DNA of 10,136 nt from Candidatus Yonathbacteria bacterium RIFOXYC2_FULL_47_9 (lineage in GTDB: Bacteria; Patescibacteriota; Minisyncoccia; Phycocordibacterales; UBA1550). Position 1 is the first letter of the stretch. Every line of letters starts with the position of its first letter. The position numbers and the translations under genes are program-made. The notes beneath the pieces were generated by a model. That model had not been told where the DNA came from. It did no database searches and was given only the letters and a program-made list of their open reading frames with translations. The stretch lies in contig MHUY01000014.1 of assembly GCA_001825115.1 (NCBI GenBank), forward strand, positions 1-10,136, given 5' to 3'. This document shows, in pieces, positions 1 to 8,000 of the stretch.

Positions 1-1494
1 ATAGCCTTTGGTGGCGCAGGTGATAGTTCTGAAGGTAGTGTGAGTGGCTCCATCAATTATATTAATAAAACAAATACGGGTACTGCGTATGAGATTGCGG
101 GGAATATAAATAGTATCAACACCGCAAATAATATCGGCATCGTAACGAACGCGTATGGTTCAAAGAACATTATTACAAACGGTCAGATAAATCAAAATAC
201 GATTGTTAATGCCTATGGTGTATATAGTTCGATTGACGGAGCGTTCTCTTTTTTAAACACAACCAACGCCTACGGCTTTTACTCAAATATTGACACAGCT
301 AATGTCTCTACAGGAAACGCCTACGGTTTCTACTCAAATGGCACCGCCAAATCTTATTTTGGTGGCGATGTCGGCATCGGTACTACCACACCTGCCAAAG
401 CACTTCAGGTTATTGGTGATATTCGTGTGGGTACTACGGGCACCAATGGTTGTCTTGAGAACTTTGCCGGTACGGCGCTGACAGGGACATGTTCTTCGGA
501 TGTGTCATTGAAAACAAATATCCAGCCACTAGAAAATGTGCTTTCAGGGCTTACTCAGCTTACTCCTTCAACATTTTACTGGAATGATATTGCGGGAAAT
601 GAGCTCCGTAACTCCACCACAACACTCAATTACGGCCTCATTGCACAAGATGTTGCGATGGTGCTCCCTGGTATGGTTGCCACCACATCAAATGGTTACC
701 TCGGGGTGAATTATTCAATGCTCCCTATTTTAACGCTACAGGGACTCAAAGAGCTCAACCTCAACCTTGAGGGGCTTGCTTCAACAACCGTGGTGATGAA
801 CGATGTCTCGGGCAGTAAGACCTTTGCAGGAAGATTTTTTGAGAGAATGACAGGTTGGCTTGCCGATGCTACGAACGGATTAACATCGGTGTTCGCTAAT
901 GTTTTTAATGCGAAAGAAAAGATTTGTATTGATGGAGAGTGTTTGACAAAGTCTGACATCAAGGCACTTCTTGAAATTGCTCGCGGCTCAAATCAAACAG
1001 CAAGCGTAAGTACTGCAACCAGTGATGAGGGTGTGGCACCAACGTTAGCTTCAGAAGCAATCGTTATCTCTATAAACGGCAACAACCCCGCAACGATAAA
1101 AGTTGGTGATACTTACGGCGACCTCGGTGCGCTCATCGTCTCGCCAGAGTCTGCTAAAAACTTTGGCATCAAAGCATCTCTCGATGGGGGACTAGAGATG
1201 GATATTAGTCAGATTAGTATTGATACCGCCACAGCAGGTACGCACACAATCGTATATACAGTAGTTGACCAAAACAACGCCACTACCACCGCCGAGCGTA
1301 CGGTGGATGTTGTTGCACTGACACAAGTCGTAGTAGAAGAGCCTGTTGAAGCTATTATTGCCAGCACTGCTCCATCCACGGACGAAGTAGTTACAGCCAC
1401 AACAGTCACCGTAGGGGTTCCTGTTGAAACTACTGCCAGCAGCACACCGTTAGTGGACGAAGGCGAAGTTGCAACAACAACCCCAGCCCAATAA
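1..1494 (+). CDS. Fibre/surface protein with S74 autoprocessing domain (5' partial)
   Basis: The reading frame is open from base 1, so the start lies upstream; a GTG at 40 is only an internal codon. 497 residues are visible. Residues ~15-115 carry a degenerate Asn-Ala-Tyr-Gly repeat of the kind seen in trimeric fibres. A linker with GIGTTTPAKALQVIGDIRVG leads to an S74 intramolecular chaperone domain (~166-253): SDVSLK supplies Ser166 and Lys171, five residues apart as in endosialidase-type self-cleaving chaperones, followed by YGLIAQDV (211-218) and VNYSMLPIL (from 236). Next come a linker with CIDGEC, a DUF5011-like Ig domain (~353-440, containing GTHTIVYTV) and a Thr/Val/Ser/Pro-rich tail with no transmembrane segment or sorting motif. 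In this family the chaperone trimerises the fibre and then cuts itself off before the Ser. The likely role is a secreted or cell-surface fibre or adhesin. Target and anchoring are unknown. Leu codons are more mixed than in the CTC-dominated rpoB/rpoC genes. Confidence 0.85.
   Translation: MAFGGAGDSSEGSVSGSINYINKTNTGTAYEIAGNINSINTANNIGIVTNAYGSKNIITNGQINQNTIVNAYGVYSSIDGAFSFLNTTNAYGFYSNIDTANVSTGNAYGFYSNGTAKSYFGGDVGIGTTTPAKALQVIGDIRVGTTGTNGCLENFAGTALTGTCSSDVSLKTNIQPLENVLSGLTQLTPSTFYWNDIAGNELRNSTTTLNYGLIAQDVAMVLPGMVATTSNGYLGVNYSMLPILTLQGLKELNLNLEGLASTTVVMNDVSGSKTFAGRFFERMTGWLADATNGLTSVFANVFNAKEKICIDGECLTKSDIKALLEIARGSNQTASVSTATSDEGVAPTLASEAIVISINGNNPATIKVGDTYGDLGALIVSPESAKNFGIKASLDGGLEMDISQISIDTATAGTHTIVYTVVDQNNATTTAERTVDVVALTQVVVEEPVEAIIASTAPSTDEVVTATTVTVGVPVETTASSTPLVDEGEVATTTPAQ
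82..345 (+). repeat. Degenerate ~20-residue Asn-Ala-Tyr-Gly coding repeat
   Basis: Within the fibre gene, codons for NAYG recur starting at 148, 208, 265 and 316, with a more decayed TAYE copy near 82. Spacing shrinks from 60 to 57 to 51 bases. The last two copies are nearly identical over 24 bases (265-288 and 316-339, two silent differences, both reading NAYGFYSN), which suggests a recent duplication. Repeats of this type usually form stacked beta-strand turns in a fibre shaft. Confidence 0.75.
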
Positions 1495-1552
1495 ATCCCC
1501 AAAAGAAAAATAACCACCTTTTTAACCCATAAAACAGGGTCTCATTGGGTGT
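1495..1552. other. Short spacer after the fibre gene, no clear terminator
   Basis: This A/T-rich stretch lies between the fibre gene stop and the rpoB promoter. The only inverted repeat seen is ACCCA (1525-1529) with TGGGT (1546-1550), a 5-bp stem with a 16-base loop and no convincing T-tract after it. Termination of the fibre transcript is therefore not explained by an obvious intrinsic terminator. Confidence 0.4.
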
Positions 1553-1580
1553 TTGACAGGGATTTTAGGTCTGGTATACT
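1553..1580 (+). promoter_or_regulatory. Sigma70-type extended -10 promoter for rpoBC
   Basis: A perfect -35 box TTGACA (1553-1558) is followed by a 16-base spacer and TATACT (1575-1580), five of six matches to TATAAT. TG at 1572-1573 just before it gives an extended -10. Predicted transcription start is about 1587, which would leave a leader of about 308 nt before rpoB. No comparably good promoter was seen elsewhere in the window, so this probably drives rpoB, rpoC and perhaps dnaG. Confidence 0.8.
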
Positions 1581-1628
1581 GTTTTTAACGGTATTTGATT
1601 GAGTTATTGGCGCGCCGTAGAGAGAATA

Positions 1629-1680
1629 CAATTTATTAAGGTCTTATTTATATAGCTATATTGCTTAGTTATCTAAATTG
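1629..1680 (+). promoter_or_regulatory. Leader hairpin H0 with 12-bp perfect palindrome
   Basis: CAATTTA (1629-1635) is complementary to TAAATTG (1674-1680), with AAG/CTT (1638-1640 with 1664-1666) inside. At the centre is the perfect palindrome ATATAGCTATAT (1650-1661). It could be an RNA hairpin at the 5' end of the rpoB leader, or the palindrome could be a DNA operator for a dimeric regulator about 65 bases downstream of the predicted start. It is A/T-rich, so chance is not excluded. Confidence 0.35.
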
Positions 1681-1707
1681 AAGCGTTTTACATACCCTTA
1701 CATTACT

Positions 1708-1743
1708 AAAAAGGTGGATATTTCCTTGCCTTTTTGTTTTTTT
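1708..1743 (+). terminator. Terminator-like hairpin H1 in rpoB leader (candidate attenuator)
   Basis: AAAAAGG (1708-1714) pairs with CCTTTTT (1729-1735). An inner GGA/TCC stem (1716-1718 with 1723-1725) is closed by a TATT loop. A G and seven T residues follow (1736-1743). An upstream A-run, a short G/C core and a T-tract are the layout of an intrinsic terminator, though the core is short and interrupted. It lies about 120 nt downstream of the predicted transcription start and upstream of rpoB, so if active it would act as an attenuator or end a ~155-nt RNA. Confidence 0.5.
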
Positions 1744-1744
1744 G

Positions 1745-1810
1745 TATTTTGGCAAACGAGTGGAATCGCGTGTTTTTTTAAACACATGATCCGCGAGTGC
1801 CGACAAAATA
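1745..1810 (+). other. Long imperfect hairpin H2 in rpoB leader
   Basis: From outside in: TATTTT with AAAATA (1745-1750 with 1805-1810), GGCA with TGCC (1751-1754 with 1798-1801), GGA[A]TC with GATCC (1762-1767 with 1788-1792, one bulged A), and GTGTTT with AAACAC (1770-1775 with 1780-1785) around a TTTT loop. It is a 66-base stem with small internal loops, the best-formed hairpin in the leader. Confidence 0.6.
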
Positions 1811-1814
1811 TAAG

Positions 1815-1847
1815 AGATTTTTTTAACAAAAAATCTGCTTTTATTTT
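1815..1847 (+). terminator. Second terminator-like A/T hairpin H3 in rpoB leader
   Basis: AGATTTTTT (1815-1823) pairs perfectly with AAAAAATCT (1828-1836) around a TAAC loop, followed after GC by a T-rich run (1839-1847). The stem is almost all A/T, so as a terminator it would be weak. It may serve only as the third arm of the leader fold. It ends 47 bases before the rpoB start codon. Confidence 0.4.
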
Positions 1848-1894
1848 AGGGTACTGAAAACGCTTCGTAAATTAACGCGTCATTTTCCCCACAT

Positions 1895-4800
1895 ATGAGA
1901 GAGAAGAAATACTTCGCGCGCTATAAAAAGCCGCTCCTGCCGCTCCCGAACCTTGTGGATACCCACTTGAAATCTTACAAGTGGCTCCTCGAGACTGGTT
2001 TAAAAGAAGCTTTTAAAGATTTTTCCCCAATCGAAGATTATTCAGGGAAAAAATTTGCCCTCGAATTTACGGGCATCGAACTCTCAAAGCCAAAGTACGA
2101 TGAGTATTTTGCAAAGGAGAACAAACTCTCTTACGAAGCGCCTCTCAAGGCTCGCGTAAAACTTATTAACAAAACGCTCAAGAGCGAAAAGGAACAAGAG
2201 ATCTTTATGGCGGATTTCCCCATGATGACCTCACACGGTACCTTTATCGTGAACGGTGTTGAACGTGTCGTGGTCCCTCAGATCTCGCGTTCTTTTGGTG
2301 TGTCGTTCACGGTGGACGAGCTCAAAGGTAAACGCTACTTCGGCGCAAAGATCATCCCTGGTCGTGGCGCATGGGTAGAGGTTGAGTCCGACCCTGACGG
2401 TGCAGTATATGTACGCATCGACAAGAAGCGTAAATTCCCTGTGTCAGTCCTCTTGCGCGCTCTCGGCGTAGAGAACAATGACGCTATCTTGAAACTCTTT
2501 ACGGGCGACGAGCTCGGCAAGCGCGCTATTGAAGCAACCATCGCCAAAGATCCTGCACAGACCCAGGATGAATCATTCGTAGAGATCCACAAGAAACTCC
2601 GCGATGGCGACCTTGCAACCCCCGAGAATGCACGCGGGTTCGTTAACTCTATTTTTGCCAAGGAAAAATACGACCTTTCAGAAGTAGGTCGCTTCAAATT
2701 CAACAAGCGTTTCAACAAGAGCGTCGACAAGGACGAGATTGCGCGCCGTACTATTGATGCACATGATGTGGTGACAATTGTCTCAAACATTGTAAAGCTC
2801 AACGCTAACCCACACGCTCTCCCTGACGATATTGACCACCTCGGTTCACGTCGTATTCGTGCGGTTGGTGAAATGCTCCAGCAGAAGATCCGCGTCGGTA
2901 TGACGCAGATGAAGCGCAACATTCAGGATCGTATGTCGACTATCGACACCGATGCGACCCTCCCTGTACAGTTCATTAGTCCGCGCCCTCTCCAGGCTCG
3001 CCTCAAGGAATTCTTTGCGACGAACCAGCTCTCGCAGTTCATGACGCAGTACAATGTGCTCTCGGAAATCGAGTCACTTCGTACGTTCTCAGCGCTCGGG
3101 CCCGGTGGCCTTACGCGCGAACGCGCAGGTATTGAAGTTCGTGACGTGCACGCTTCGCACTACGGACGCCTCTGTCCTATTCACACCCCAGAAGGTCCAA
3201 ACATTGGTCTTATTCTTCGTCTCTCATGTTACGCGCGTACCAATGACTTCGGTATGATTGAAACACCGTACGTAAAAGTAACGAACGGCAAGGTTACGAA
3301 AGAGATCGTCTACATGGACGCACTCGAAGAAGAGCAGTATCACATCGCGCACATGGGTATCAAACTTGATGGTGATCAAATCGTTGAGGAACAAGTTGAA
3401 GTACGTAAGCTCGGACGCCCTGCACTCGTGCCACGTTCTGATGTGCACTACATGGACATCGCGGCAAACCAGGGTTACTCAATCGCGACATCGATGATTC
3501 CGTTCCTTGAGCACGACAATGCAAACCGTGCACTCATGGGCTCAAACATGCAGAAGCAAGCTATTCCGTGTGTCATTCCTGAAGCACCTTTGGTTGCTAC
3601 CGGCACCGAGGAGCTCGCAGCACGCGACACTGGTCGTCTCATTATTGCAGAATCTGACGGTACTATTACTCACGCAGATGCAAAGAAAATTGTATTCAAG
3701 GATGAAGATGGCAAGGAGCATGAGTACAGTCTCGTGAACTTCTCGCGTACCAACGGTTTTACCGCATTTCATCAGCGCCCTGTGGTTAACGTTGGCGACA
3801 AGGTTAAGAAAGGCGCAATCCTCGCCGATACCTCGTCATCAGACAACGGTCAGATCGCACTTGGACAGAACGCACTCGTGGCATTTATGTCATGGAGCGG
3901 TTCAAACTACGAAGATGCAATCATTCTTTCAGAGCGTCTCGTAAAGAACAGTAAGTTCACCTCGATTCACATGGATGAGTTCGTGGTAAACGTGCGTGAC
4001 ACCAAGCTCGGGCCCGAAGTTACAACCCATGATATTCCTAACGTCGGTGAAGTAAAACTCAAAGACCTCGACGAAGATGGTATTATCCGTATCGGTGCGG
4101 AGGTTCACCCTGGCGATATTTTGGTAGGTAAGATTACCCCTAAGGGCGAGCAAGAGCTCACTCCTGAGGAACGTCTCCTCCGTTCTATCTTTGGTGAAAA
4201 GGCACGCGATGTAAAAGACACGTCACTTCGTATGGAGCACGGCAAGCGTGGCCGTATCATTGGCGTAAAGATCTTCTCTCGTGAAAAGGGCGACAACCTT
4301 GAGAGTGGTATCATTAAGCGTATTCACATCGAAGTTGCGCAGTTGCGTAACATCTCGGTGGGTGACAAGCTCGCAGGACGTCACGGTAACAAGGGTGTTA
4401 TCTCGGTCATCCTCCCTGAGGCAGACATGCCATACATGGCAGATGGTACTCCTGTTGATGTCATTTTGACACCGCTCGGTGTGCCTTCTCGTATGAACTT
4501 GGGACAGATTCTCGAGCTCCACTTGGGACTTGCGGCAAACGCTTTGAACTACCAAGCAGTCGTACCTGCATTTATGGGTGCAACCGTGGACGAGATCAAA
4601 GACGAACTCGTGAAAGCAGGATATCGTGCAGACGGTAAGATGAAGCTCCACGATGGACGTACCGGCGAATCATTCGATCAGGACATCGCGGTAGGGTACA
4701 TGTACATTTTGAAATTGAACCACATGGTTGAAGACAAGATTCACATGCGTTCAACGGGGCCATACTCTCTCATCACGCAACAACCACTCGGCGGTAAAGC

Positions 4801-5053
4801 ACAGGGTGGAGGTCAGCGCTTTGGTGAAATGGAAGTGTGGGCGCTCGAAGGTTACGGTGCATCAAACGTACTTCGTGAAATGCTCACGGTGAAATCAGAT
4901 GACATTACTGGACGCTCAGGAGCATTCGACGCCATCGTCAAGGGTAATGATGTCGAGCAGACCAACATTCCTGAATCTTTCAACGTGCTCTTGAATTATC
5001 TCCGCGGACTCTCGCTCGATATTCAGCTCGTTAAGAAAGGGGACATCAAATAG
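1895..5053 (+). CDS. rpoB: DNA-directed RNA polymerase subunit beta
   Basis: The beta subunit of the core RNA polymerase, forming the upper pincer and much of the catalytic cleft. The 1052 residues are complete but short beside ~1190 in Bacillus and 1342 in E. coli, because the large lineage-specific insertions are absent. Landmarks: PNLVDTHLKSYKW at the N-terminus; DDIDHLG (311-317); rifampicin region (379-401) followed by ALGPGGLTRERAG and TPEGPNIGL; GSNYEDAIILSE with acidic pair Glu673/Asp674; GDKLAGRHGNKG with Lys825 and Lys833; His950 and STGPYSLITQQPLGGKAQ; and the C-terminal clamp segment LTVKSDD. The ATG at 1895 is fixed by an in-frame TAA at 1868. No Shine-Dalgarno is present (ATTTTCCCCACAT precedes the ATG). 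The conserved Phe of the KAQFGG motif is Gly here. rpoC follows after 20 nt. Expression is probably set by the promoter at 1553-1580 and the structured leader. Confidence 0.98.
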   Translation: MREKKYFARYKKPLLPLPNLVDTHLKSYKWLLETGLKEAFKDFSPIEDYSGKKFALEFTGIELSKPKYDEYFAKENKLSYEAPLKARVKLINKTLKSEKEQEIFMADFPMMTSHGTFIVNGVERVVVPQISRSFGVSFTVDELKGKRYFGAKIIPGRGAWVEVESDPDGAVYVRIDKKRKFPVSVLLRALGVENNDAILKLFTGDELGKRAIEATIAKDPAQTQDESFVEIHKKLRDGDLATPENARGFVNSIFAKEKYDLSEVGRFKFNKRFNKSVDKDEIARRTIDAHDVVTIVSNIVKLNANPHALPDDIDHLGSRRIRAVGEMLQQKIRVGMTQMKRNIQDRMSTIDTDATLPVQFISPRPLQARLKEFFATNQLSQFMTQYNVLSEIESLRTFSALGPGGLTRERAGIEVRDVHASHYGRLCPIHTPEGPNIGLILRLSCYARTNDFGMIETPYVKVTNGKVTKEIVYMDALEEEQYHIAHMGIKLDGDQIVEEQVEVRKLGRPALVPRSDVHYMDIAANQGYSIATSMIPFLEHDNANRALMGSNMQKQAIPCVIPEAPLVATGTEELAARDTGRLIIAESDGTITHADAKKIVFKDEDGKEHEYSLVNFSRTNGFTAFHQRPVVNVGDKVKKGAILADTSSSDNGQIALGQNALVAFMSWSGSNYEDAIILSERLVKNSKFTSIHMDEFVVNVRDTKLGPEVTTHDIPNVGEVKLKDLDEDGIIRIGAEVHPGDILVGKITPKGEQELTPEERLLRSIFGEKARDVKDTSLRMEHGKRGRIIGVKIFSREKGDNLESGIIKRIHIEVAQLRNISVGDKLAGRHGNKGVISVILPEADMPYMADGTPVDVILTPLGVPSRMNLGQILELHLGLAANALNYQAVVPAFMGATVDEIKDELVKAGYRADGKMKLHDGRTGESFDQDIAVGYMYILKLNHMVEDKIHMRSTGPYSLITQQPLGGKAQGGGQRFGEMEVWALEGYGASNVLREMLTVKSDDITGRSGAFDAIVKGNDVEQTNIPESFNVLLNYLRGLSLDIQLVKKGDIK

Positions 5054-5073
5054 CCTAATATCCAATCATCATT

Positions 5074-8000
5074 ATGAAAACATTACGCGAACAGCAGAAT
5101 TTTGACGCGATGCTCCTCAAGCTCGCATCCCCCGAGCGCATCAAGGAGTGGTCATTCGGCGAGGTTACCAAACCGGAGACGATCAACTACCGCACCCAGC
5201 GCAGCGAGCGTGGCGGTCTCTTTGACGAGCGTATCTTTGGGCCTGAAAAGGACTTTGAGTGTTACTGTGGAAAATACAAACGTATTCGTTACAAGGGTAT
5301 CATCTGTGAAAAGTGTGGAGTTGAGGTTACTCGCTCTATCGTACGTCGCGAACGTATGGGACACATCGAGCTTGCGAGCCCGGTTGCCCACATTTGGTTC
5401 CTCCGCAGTATCCCTTCACGCATGGGTCTCATCCTGAACCTTCCTATCGTTGACCTTGAAAAAGTTATTTACTTTGCAGGGTACATCATTACGAGTGTAA
5501 ACACCGCAGAGCGCGACAACTTGATGAAAGAGCTTGACGGTGAATACAAATCAAAATCAAAGACTCTCACCGACGAAAAGGGTAAGGAGAAGTTGAAAGA
5601 ACTTTTGCTTACGAGCAAAAAGGAGATCGAGTCCCTCATTGAAGGTAGGGTTCTTGACGAGATGACTTACCACAAGTTTGCACTCAAGTATGGTACGGCT
5701 TTTGAGGCTGGTATCGGTGCTGAGGCAATCTACAACATCTTCAAGAAGCTTGACCTCGTGAAGTTCCGCGCAGAGCTTGAAACAAGCCTCGAAAAGGCAG
5801 GTGCCGTCGAGCGCGCAAAACTCCACAAGCGTTTGGGTATCGTGAAGTCAATGATCAACTCTGGCGTACGTCCTGAGTGGATGTTCATCACGGTTATTCC
5901 TATCATTCCTCCAGCACTTCGCCCGATGGTCGCCCTCGAGGGTGGTCGTCATGCAACATCAGATCTGAACGATCTCTATCGTCGTGTCATCAACCGTAAC
6001 AACCGTTTAAGAAAGTTGAAGGAGATTGGTGCACCAGATGTTATCCTCCGCAATGAAAAGCGTATCTTGCAGGAAGCGGTTGACTCACTCATCGACAACT
6101 CGATTCGTCGCGTACAGTCGGTTGCCATGAATGCTGCACAGAAGCGTACTTTGAAGTCACTCTCAGATACCTTGAAGGGTAAGCAGGGCCTCTTCCGTCA
6201 GAACCTCCTCGGTAAACGTGTGGATTACTCTGGTCGTTCGGTTATTGTGGTGGGGCCAAAACTCCATCTCGATCAATGTGGACTCCCTAAACACATGGCT
6301 CTCGAGCTCTTCCGTCCGTTCATTATTTCAAAGCTCCTCGAGCGCGAACTCGCGTACAATATTCGCGGGGCCAACAAGCTCATCGAAGACAATGTTCCTG
6401 AGGTGTGGGCAATCCTCGAAGAGGTGATCAAGGGTAAGTACGTTCTTTTGAACCGTGCACCAACCTTGCACCGTCTCGGTATTCAGGCATTCCATCCTGT
6501 GCTCATTGAAGGTAACGCAATCCAGGTTCATCCACTCGTTTGTACCGCGTTCAACGCAGACTTCGACGGTGACCAGATGGCAGTACACGTACCTCTTTCG
6601 CGCGCAGCGCAGCAGGAGGCAGGTGCCCTTATGGCAGCAAACAAGAACCTTCTCGGGCCAGGTAACGGCGATCCTATCGTTAACCCTAAACTCGATATTC
6701 CTCTCGGATGTTACTCAATGACCAAGATCGTTGAGGGAGAAAAGGGTGAAGACAAGATTTTCCCAACACCAAACAGCGCTATTACTGCACATGACTTTGA
6801 TGTGGTAAGCTACCGCGCCAAGATCAAGGTGATGGGTACCGACACCGCAAAGTACGCGCAGTTCAATGGTGAGGTCTTTGAGACCACCGTTGGCCGCCTT
6901 CTCTTTAACAGTGTTTTGCCTTCTGACTTTGCGTATGTAAACAAAGCTGTTGGTAAAAAAGAGCTCGAAGCTATCATTGATGAGATCATCAATACGTACG
7001 GTATCGACGCAACACCTATCATCCTCGACAAGATCAAGGACTTTGGTTTCAAGTATGTGACCAAGGCAGGTATTACGTGGGGTATCGACGAGATCAAGAT
7101 TCCTGAAGGAAAGAAAGCGCTTATTGCAGGAGCTCGCAAAGAAGCAGAAGAAGTACGTTCTGAATTCAACGAAGGTTTGCTTTCAGAAGACGAGCGTTAC
7201 CGCCGCACCATCGAAGTATGGCAGGGTGTTCGTGGTGAGATTGAAAAATTGATGCCCGCAACGCTCGACAAAGACGGTTCTGTTGAGGACATGTTGAAGT
7301 CAGGAGCCCGCGGTTCTATTTCACAGATCCTCCAAATGGGTGGTATGACAGGTATGATCGTGAACACAGCAGGTCGCACCATCGACTTCCCAATCGTTCC
7401 TTCATCAAAGGAAGGTTTGTCTCCTATCGAGTACTTCGTTACAACCCACGGTTCACGTAAGGGTCTCGCCGACACGGCGCTCCAGACTGCAAAGGCAGGT
7501 TACCTTACACGTCGTATTGTTGATGTAGCGCAGGACGCTATTATTACCGAAGAGGACTGTGGCGACAAAGAAGGAAAGATCATCCGCAAGGAGAATCTCG
7601 TTGGTTTCGATATTCCTCTCGCTCGCAACCTCAAGGGTCGTGTGCTCGCACAGGATCTCAAGAATGCAGACGGCACGGTTGTCTTCAAGAAGGGACACCT
7701 CATGTCAAAGCCTGACGCAAAAGAAGTCGAAGCACAGGGTATTATGGAGGCACTCGTGCGTTCACCGCTCTCATGCAAGACATCGCACGGCGTATGTCGC
7801 AAGTGTTATGGTCTCGATATCGGCCGCAACGATCTCGTAAAGATCGGCGAAGCGGTGGGTATTATTGCAGCACAAGCTATCGGTGAACCAGGAACCCAGC
7901 TTACGATGCGTACCTTCCATGCCGGCGGTATTGCATCAGCAGGCGGAGATATTACGATGGGTCTCCCTCGCGTTGAAGAGATCTTAGAAAAACGCGCCCC

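Larger units (their letters stand above)
1680..1866 (+). promoter_or_regulatory. Structured rpoB leader RNA: closing helix around three hairpins
   Basis: The ends of this segment are complementary over about 18 pairs. GAAGCGTTTT (1680-1689) pairs perfectly with AAAACGCTTC (1857-1866), and TACCCT (1693-1698) with AGGGTA (1848-1853). CA/TG can pair between them with single bulges. Inside sit three consecutive hairpins: 1708-1735, 1745-1810 and 1815-1836. Nested helices covering almost the whole leader suggest a folded RNA controlling rpoBC expression. No known riboswitch or ribosomal-protein leader was recognised, and no ligand is proposed. An alternative reading is a small non-autonomous inverted-repeat element inserted in the leader. 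The pairings are read directly from the sequence; function is inference. Confidence 0.55.

Noticed and set aside
1209..1517. Minus-strand open frame of 102 codons under the end of the fibre gene
   Set aside because: It is the complement of the Thr/Val-rich tail, so low complexity keeps it open. The + strand gene has clear domains.
1525..1550. Possible terminator after the fibre gene (ACCCA/TGGGT)
   Set aside because: Only five pairs, a 16-base loop and no T-tract.
1609..1616. GGCGCGCC perfect palindrome in the leader
   Set aside because: A single 8-base palindrome without a partner or spacing context; no basis for calling it an operator.
1669..1857. A 63-codon open frame in the rpoB leader, including an ATG peptide of 23 residues (1786-1857)
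   Set aside because: No ribosome binding site, Phe-rich composition produced by T-runs, and it overlaps the inverted repeats. An open frame this short is expected by chance.
2335..2922. Minus-strand open frame of 195 codons inside rpoB
   Set aside because: It lies opposite conserved RpoB sequence, resembles no known family and is explained by biased codon use in rpoB.
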